A DNA stretch of 64,000 bases, taken from the NCBI RefSeq assembly GCF_014641615.1, contig NZ_BMIB01000004.1:372001-436000 (forward strand), written 5' to 3'. Position 1 is the stretch's first letter. Every line of letters starts with the position of its first letter. Made by a program: the position numbers and the translations under genes. Positions 60,972 to 64,000 of the stretch are shown here, piece by piece. Below the pieces are notes generated by a model. It had not been told where the DNA came from. It did no database searches and worked only from the letters and a program-made list of their open reading frames with translations. The DNA comes from Filimonas zeae. Its GTDB lineage: Bacteria > Bacteroidota > Bacteroidia > Chitinophagales > Chitinophagaceae.

Positions 60972-63525
60972 AAATATCCTGCCATTCCACCGGAGCCTCA
61001 TCGGTTAGCTGTACCTGTATACCGGCAGGTGTTCCGTTGGCAATAGCTACCGGCAGCACTACTACCGCCCACTCCGTTTTGTAATGGCGGACATAAGCAA
61101 TGGCAGTACTATTACTACCGGCTACTGCCAGCGGGTAGTAATCACCCTCGTTAAACAAGGTTGCATGCTGCCGGCGAAAGTGCAATATCTGTGTGGTTAC
61201 AAACAACTTTTCCATACCTGTATACCGGTGCTCTGCCAGCCATTGAAAAATAGTTCCCCGGTCATTGGCAATACGATGGTTTATCTGCTGCAACAGATTG
61301 TTTCTCCATTCGTAGTTGATAGCACGGCGGTTATCGGGATCAACATAACTGGTATCCCACAACTCACAGCCCTGATAAATATCCGGTATACCCGGTGCCG
61401 TAGCTTTTATAATTACCTGCACCAGCGAATACAAAGCAGCTACGCCTGCTACTTTTTGCGCAAAAGGCACAAAGGTTCTCAAAAAGGGTTCATGCGTCAG
61501 AAGCCCCAGCATAAACCGTACGCAGGCTTTCTCATACTCCTCATCAGGTTCCGTATAAGTGGTGTAAGTTTTTGCTTCACGCAGTGCTTTTATTATAAAC
61601 TGTTCCGAGCGTTGTCTAAACTCCTCTCCTGCCAGCCCATCAGAAGGATAGCTGCCTATGAGCGACTGATAGATAAAATACCTATCGTTGGCAGAAGGCA
61701 TCTTCCTGTCATCTGCTACAGTAAGCAGTGGCTTATTTACTTCCTCCCACTCCTGCACTTTCTGTATCCATTCATCCGGCAGTTCGCTTAATACATTAAT
61801 CCTCAGCCGCGCATCTTCGCCCCGCTTGGTATCGTGTGTAGAGGTGGCGTTTAAGGAGTAGTTGCTGAACTTTCTCCGTTGCTGCATTTTTTCATGAAAC
61901 GTATCTATGGTAATACCCAGCTGCTCAGGCGAATCGCCAACTTCGTTATGGGAAATAAGTGGGTTGTATACGTAAAACGTAGTGTCTTCCACACCTTTGG
62001 CTGCCAGCGGGCCGGTAAACTGCATCAGACGTCGTATAAAATGCATGCGTCGCTCATTCTGCTCCTCACTGGCTCCGGGTGCAAACAGGGTGCGTATTTC
62101 TGCCAGTTCCTCCCAGCAGGCAGGGTCTTGCTGCACCGCAAACTCCAGCGATTGCTGTATCCTTTCCAACTCATCTTCCCGTAAAGGAAAGCTTTGCGGA
62201 TAAATACGGTACACCGGAAAAGCCGCCATCCATACCCCCAGCGCCCTGCGCAACTTTTCGGTATTAAAGGAAGGCGGCAGCAATTGCCACTCTATCAGCT
62301 CATGCGCCAGCGTATCCCATTCACCATGCAGGTACTTTTCCAGAAAGGAATATTTGTTACGGTATACCAACTGCCGGTAAGGCTGATCTGTTCCCGTAAA
62401 AGATGTATAGAACTGATGTATTTTTTCAGCGCCTTCCCGGTTGGTAAGCACCTGGTTGGTAAAAGCCAGAAACTCATACCCGCTGCTGCCCTGTATGGGC
62501 CAATCCTCCGGCAGTTGCTCGTTATACTCCAGAATCTTTTCTACTATAATGTAACAATCCGGTCCAAGCAGTGCGCGCAGGCGGGTTACATATTCCAGCG
62601 GATCAAACAAACCATCTATATGGTCAATACGCACCCCCTGTATCAGACCTTCCTTATATAAATCTGCTATCAGTTGGTGATAATCATCAAACACTTCCTG
62701 ATCTTCCATGCGCAGGCTGATGAGCGCATTCACCGCAAAAAAGCGGCGATAGTTCATACCTGTATCTGCCTGTTGCCAGCAGGAAGGGGTATACCATTGT
62801 TTATTAATAATTTCCGTTAGCAATCCCTCATCATTGTTAGCTGCTTCCAGCTGGCTATTAACCAGTTGCAATTGCTGTGCATCTGTATCCACTGCTTGTA
62901 TCCAGGCCCGCTTAGCCTCCTGCCACTGCGCCAGGGTACCGGTTCGGTAAATAGCGCCGGGCAGACCTTTACCAGCTGCATCACCCAGCAAAAGCTCCAG
63001 CGAATCCATCGACAATGGATACGTACTATCAAAGTAATGCAACACAGGCCCCTGCTTTGTCCAGCCCAGCTTCAGCTCTTTGCGCTGCACACACTCCTCA
63101 ACTGTGGCACCCAGCACCGGCACCAATACTTTACCACGCAACTGGGTGGTATGGTGTTGCCAGTTGATATCAAAATAGCGGTAGAAAGGCGAGTACTCGC
63201 CCCTTTCCAGCACATCAGTTAACCGTAAATTGTCTGCACTAAAAGCCATGTGGTTGGGTACAATATCCTGCAACCAGCTCATACCATACGCTTTCAACAG
63301 GGCAGCTATTTCACGCAGATCTTCCTGCGTACCAATCTCCGGGTTAATCCGGTGCGGATCAGTAACATCATACCCATGCGTGCTGCCTGCCACCGCAGCG
63401 GTAATAGGCGATGCATAAATAGTGGTTATGCCTGCCTGATGCAGATAAGGTATCAACGCTTTTACATCAGCAAACGTAAAGCTGCTGTTGAGTTGTAACC
63501 GGTAGGTAGATATGGGATAAAACAT
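60868..63525 (-). CDS. treY: TreY, malto-oligosyltrehalose synthase
   Basis: GH13_26 enzyme that converts the reducing end of malto-oligosaccharides into a trehalosyl unit. Motifs: STYRLQLNSSFTFADVKALI, DIVPNHMAFSADN, RIDHIDGLFDPLEYVTRL (nucleophile Asp), YIIVEKILEYNEQLPEDWPI (acid/base Glu) and NATSTHDTKRGEDARLRINV. 885 aa, normal. It is 2 bp from treZ, so the two-enzyme TreY-TreZ trehalose pathway is one operon. Its 3' end overlaps the sugar dehydrogenase gene by 104 bp. Confidence 0.95.
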   Translation of the reverse strand: MFYPISTYRLQLNSSFTFADVKALIPYLHQAGITTIYASPITAAVAGSTHGYDVTDPHRINPEIGTQEDLREIAALLKAYGMSWLQDIVPNHMAFSADNLRLTDVLERGEYSPFYRYFDINWQHHTTQLRGKVLVPVLGATVEECVQRKELKLGWTKQGPVLHYFDSTYPLSMDSLELLLGDAAGKGLPGAIYRTGTLAQWQEAKRAWIQAVDTDAQQLQLVNSQLEAANNDEGLLTEIINKQWYTPSCWQQADTGMNYRRFFAVNALISLRMEDQEVFDDYHQLIADLYKEGLIQGVRIDHIDGLFDPLEYVTRLRALLGPDCYIIVEKILEYNEQLPEDWPIQGSSGYEFLAFTNQVLTNREGAEKIHQFYTSFTGTDQPYRQLVYRNKYSFLEKYLHGEWDTLAHELIEWQLLPPSFNTEKLRRALGVWMAAFPVYRIYPQSFPLREDELERIQQSLEFAVQQDPACWEELAEIRTLFAPGASEEQNERRMHFIRRLMQFTGPLAAKGVEDTTFYVYNPLISHNEVGDSPEQLGITIDTFHEKMQQRRKFSNYSLNATSTHDTKRGEDARLRINVLSELPDEWIQKVQEWEEVNKPLLTVADDRKMPSANDRYFIYQSLIGSYPSDGLAGEEFRQRSEQFIIKALREAKTYTTYTEPDEEYEKACVRFMLGLLTHEPFLRTFVPFAQKVAGVAALYSLVQVIIKATAPGIPDIYQGCELWDTSYVDPDNRRAINYEWRNNLLQQINHRIANDRGTIFQWLAEHRYTGMEKLFVTTQILHFRRQHATLFNEGDYYPLAVAGSNSTAIAYVRHYKTEWAVVVLPVAIANGTPAGIQVQLTDEAPVEWQDIFTGLRYRNNNGVLELTGWQSRLPVLVLAPVVQQV

Positions 63526-63527
63526 AG

Positions 63528-64000
63528 TTAGCTATTTTTCTTTTCAAACACTGATACTGCAAATGGTGAAATATGATGGGTGCTGTAATCTTCTTTGACA
63601 GAAGTAGTAACAACATAATCCAGGCTATGGCATATATCCGGCAAAGGCCGTATTTCGTTACTGAAATTAAATACTATTACCAGTGCATCTCCGTTTCCGG
63701 TACGCTCAACCAGTAACAGCTTTTCTTCTTCGTTCACGGGCCATACCTGTACACTATCTCTTTCAAAGCAACGCATGGCGGGCCGTGTTTTACGCAGCTG
63801 AATCAGCTGCTGGTACCAGCGGAACATATCAGCTGCCGCCTCATCTCTTCCACAGGAATGGGTAAGTATGCAGGATTCAAACACCGTCTCCGATTGCGGA
63901 TCGGGAAAGTCGCCTTCAAATTGAAAGTAGGCAAACTCCTCCCGCCTGCTCCTGCGCACTACCTCAATCAGATCATCATTTTCATGATGTACAAAAAAGA
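63528..64000 (-). CDS. treZ: TreZ, malto-oligosyltrehalose trehalohydrolase, C-terminal part (runs off right edge)
   Basis: Releases trehalose from maltooligosyl trehalose. The visible minus-strand frame continues to the window edge and reads ...FFVHHENDDLIEVVRRSRR then EEFAYFQFEGDFPDPQ, the end of the GH13_10 catalytic region (usual consensus VRRGRREEF), followed by ADMFRWYQQLIQLRKTRPAM and a C-terminal beta domain. About 157 codons are inside the window; the start lies to the right, so the GTG at 63959 is not a start. 2 bp before treY. Confidence 0.93.
   Translation of the reverse strand, partial: FFVHHENDDLIEVVRRSRREEFAYFQFEGDFPDPQSETVFESCILTHSCGRDEAAADMFRWYQQLIQLRKTRPAMRCFERDSVQVWPVNEEEKLLLVERTGNGDALVIVFNFSNEIRPLPDICHSLDYVVTTSVKEDYSTHHISPFAVSVFEKKNS

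Overview
The window looks like chromosome from an aerobic Bacteroidota soil or plant-litter bacterium, most like the Chitinophagaceae (Chitinophaga, Filimonas or Niastella type). Evidence: two SusC/SusD-type loci, a C-terminal type IX secretion (T9SS) sorting domain, absence of Shine-Dalgarno sequences, promoters with a TAnnTTTR -7 element, a Bacteroidota-type RhaT/RhaI/RhaM/RhaEW set, and moderate GC. The genus is inference.

Layout. 1-1,033: N-terminus of a SusC-like receptor running off the left edge. 1,258-6,293: GH31, PL4 rhamnogalacturonan lyase and a lectin-fold secreted protein around a palindromic divergent promoter. 6,274-9,214: stress block with a Tat-exported superoxide dismutase divergent from an ECF sigma factor, a ZAS-type anti-sigma protein and a lipoprotein MsrB-MsrA fusion. 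9,301-39,841: one long polysaccharide utilization locus (PUL) on the minus strand: susC, susD, PL22, GH2, GH43, SASA esterase, GH28, PL11 with lectin and T9SS domains, PL11, CE12, a 1200-aa DUF4450-like protein, a 712-aa (alpha/alpha)6 protein, GH105, GH2 and sulfatase. Its target is almost certainly rhamnogalacturonan I (RG-I). 40,044-50,280: rhamnose operon rhaT-rhaEW-rhaM-rhaI-rhaB, with lutABC and a secreted GH43/GH117-like protein fused to its end. 50,465-54,295: a GntR regulator, a second CE12 esterase and a LacI regulator. 54,299-58,771: membrane glycosyltransferase, GtrA, a two-gene membrane protein/winged-helix unit and CreD. 58,855-64,000: PepSY-like protein, PQQ-type sugar dehydrogenase, TreY and the C-terminus of TreZ.

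How it works together: PL4/PL11 lyases and CE12/SASA esterases cut and deacetylate RG-I; SusCD imports the fragments; GH105, GH28, GH2, GH43 and the two (alpha/alpha)6 proteins reduce them to monosaccharides. L-rhamnose enters by RhaT, is mutarotated (RhaM), isomerised (RhaI), phosphorylated (RhaB) and cleaved by RhaEW to DHAP plus L-lactaldehyde, which the same enzyme oxidises to L-lactate. LutABC then makes pyruvate.

The main discovery is a shared promoter design. A direct repeat, half-site CAKGAY repeated at 10 bp (CAGGAY-N4-CAGGAY), lies 20-21 nt upstream of a TAnnTTTR-like -7 element before susC, the PL22 operon, PL11, rhaT and the second CE12 gene. A degenerate-promoter copy precedes GH105, and an inverted pair of the same half-site lies between GH31 and PL4. 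This defines, from sequence alone, a regulon joining polymer breakdown to rhamnose and lactate catabolism. The GntR protein encoded between the rhaT and CE12 sites is the first candidate for its regulator.
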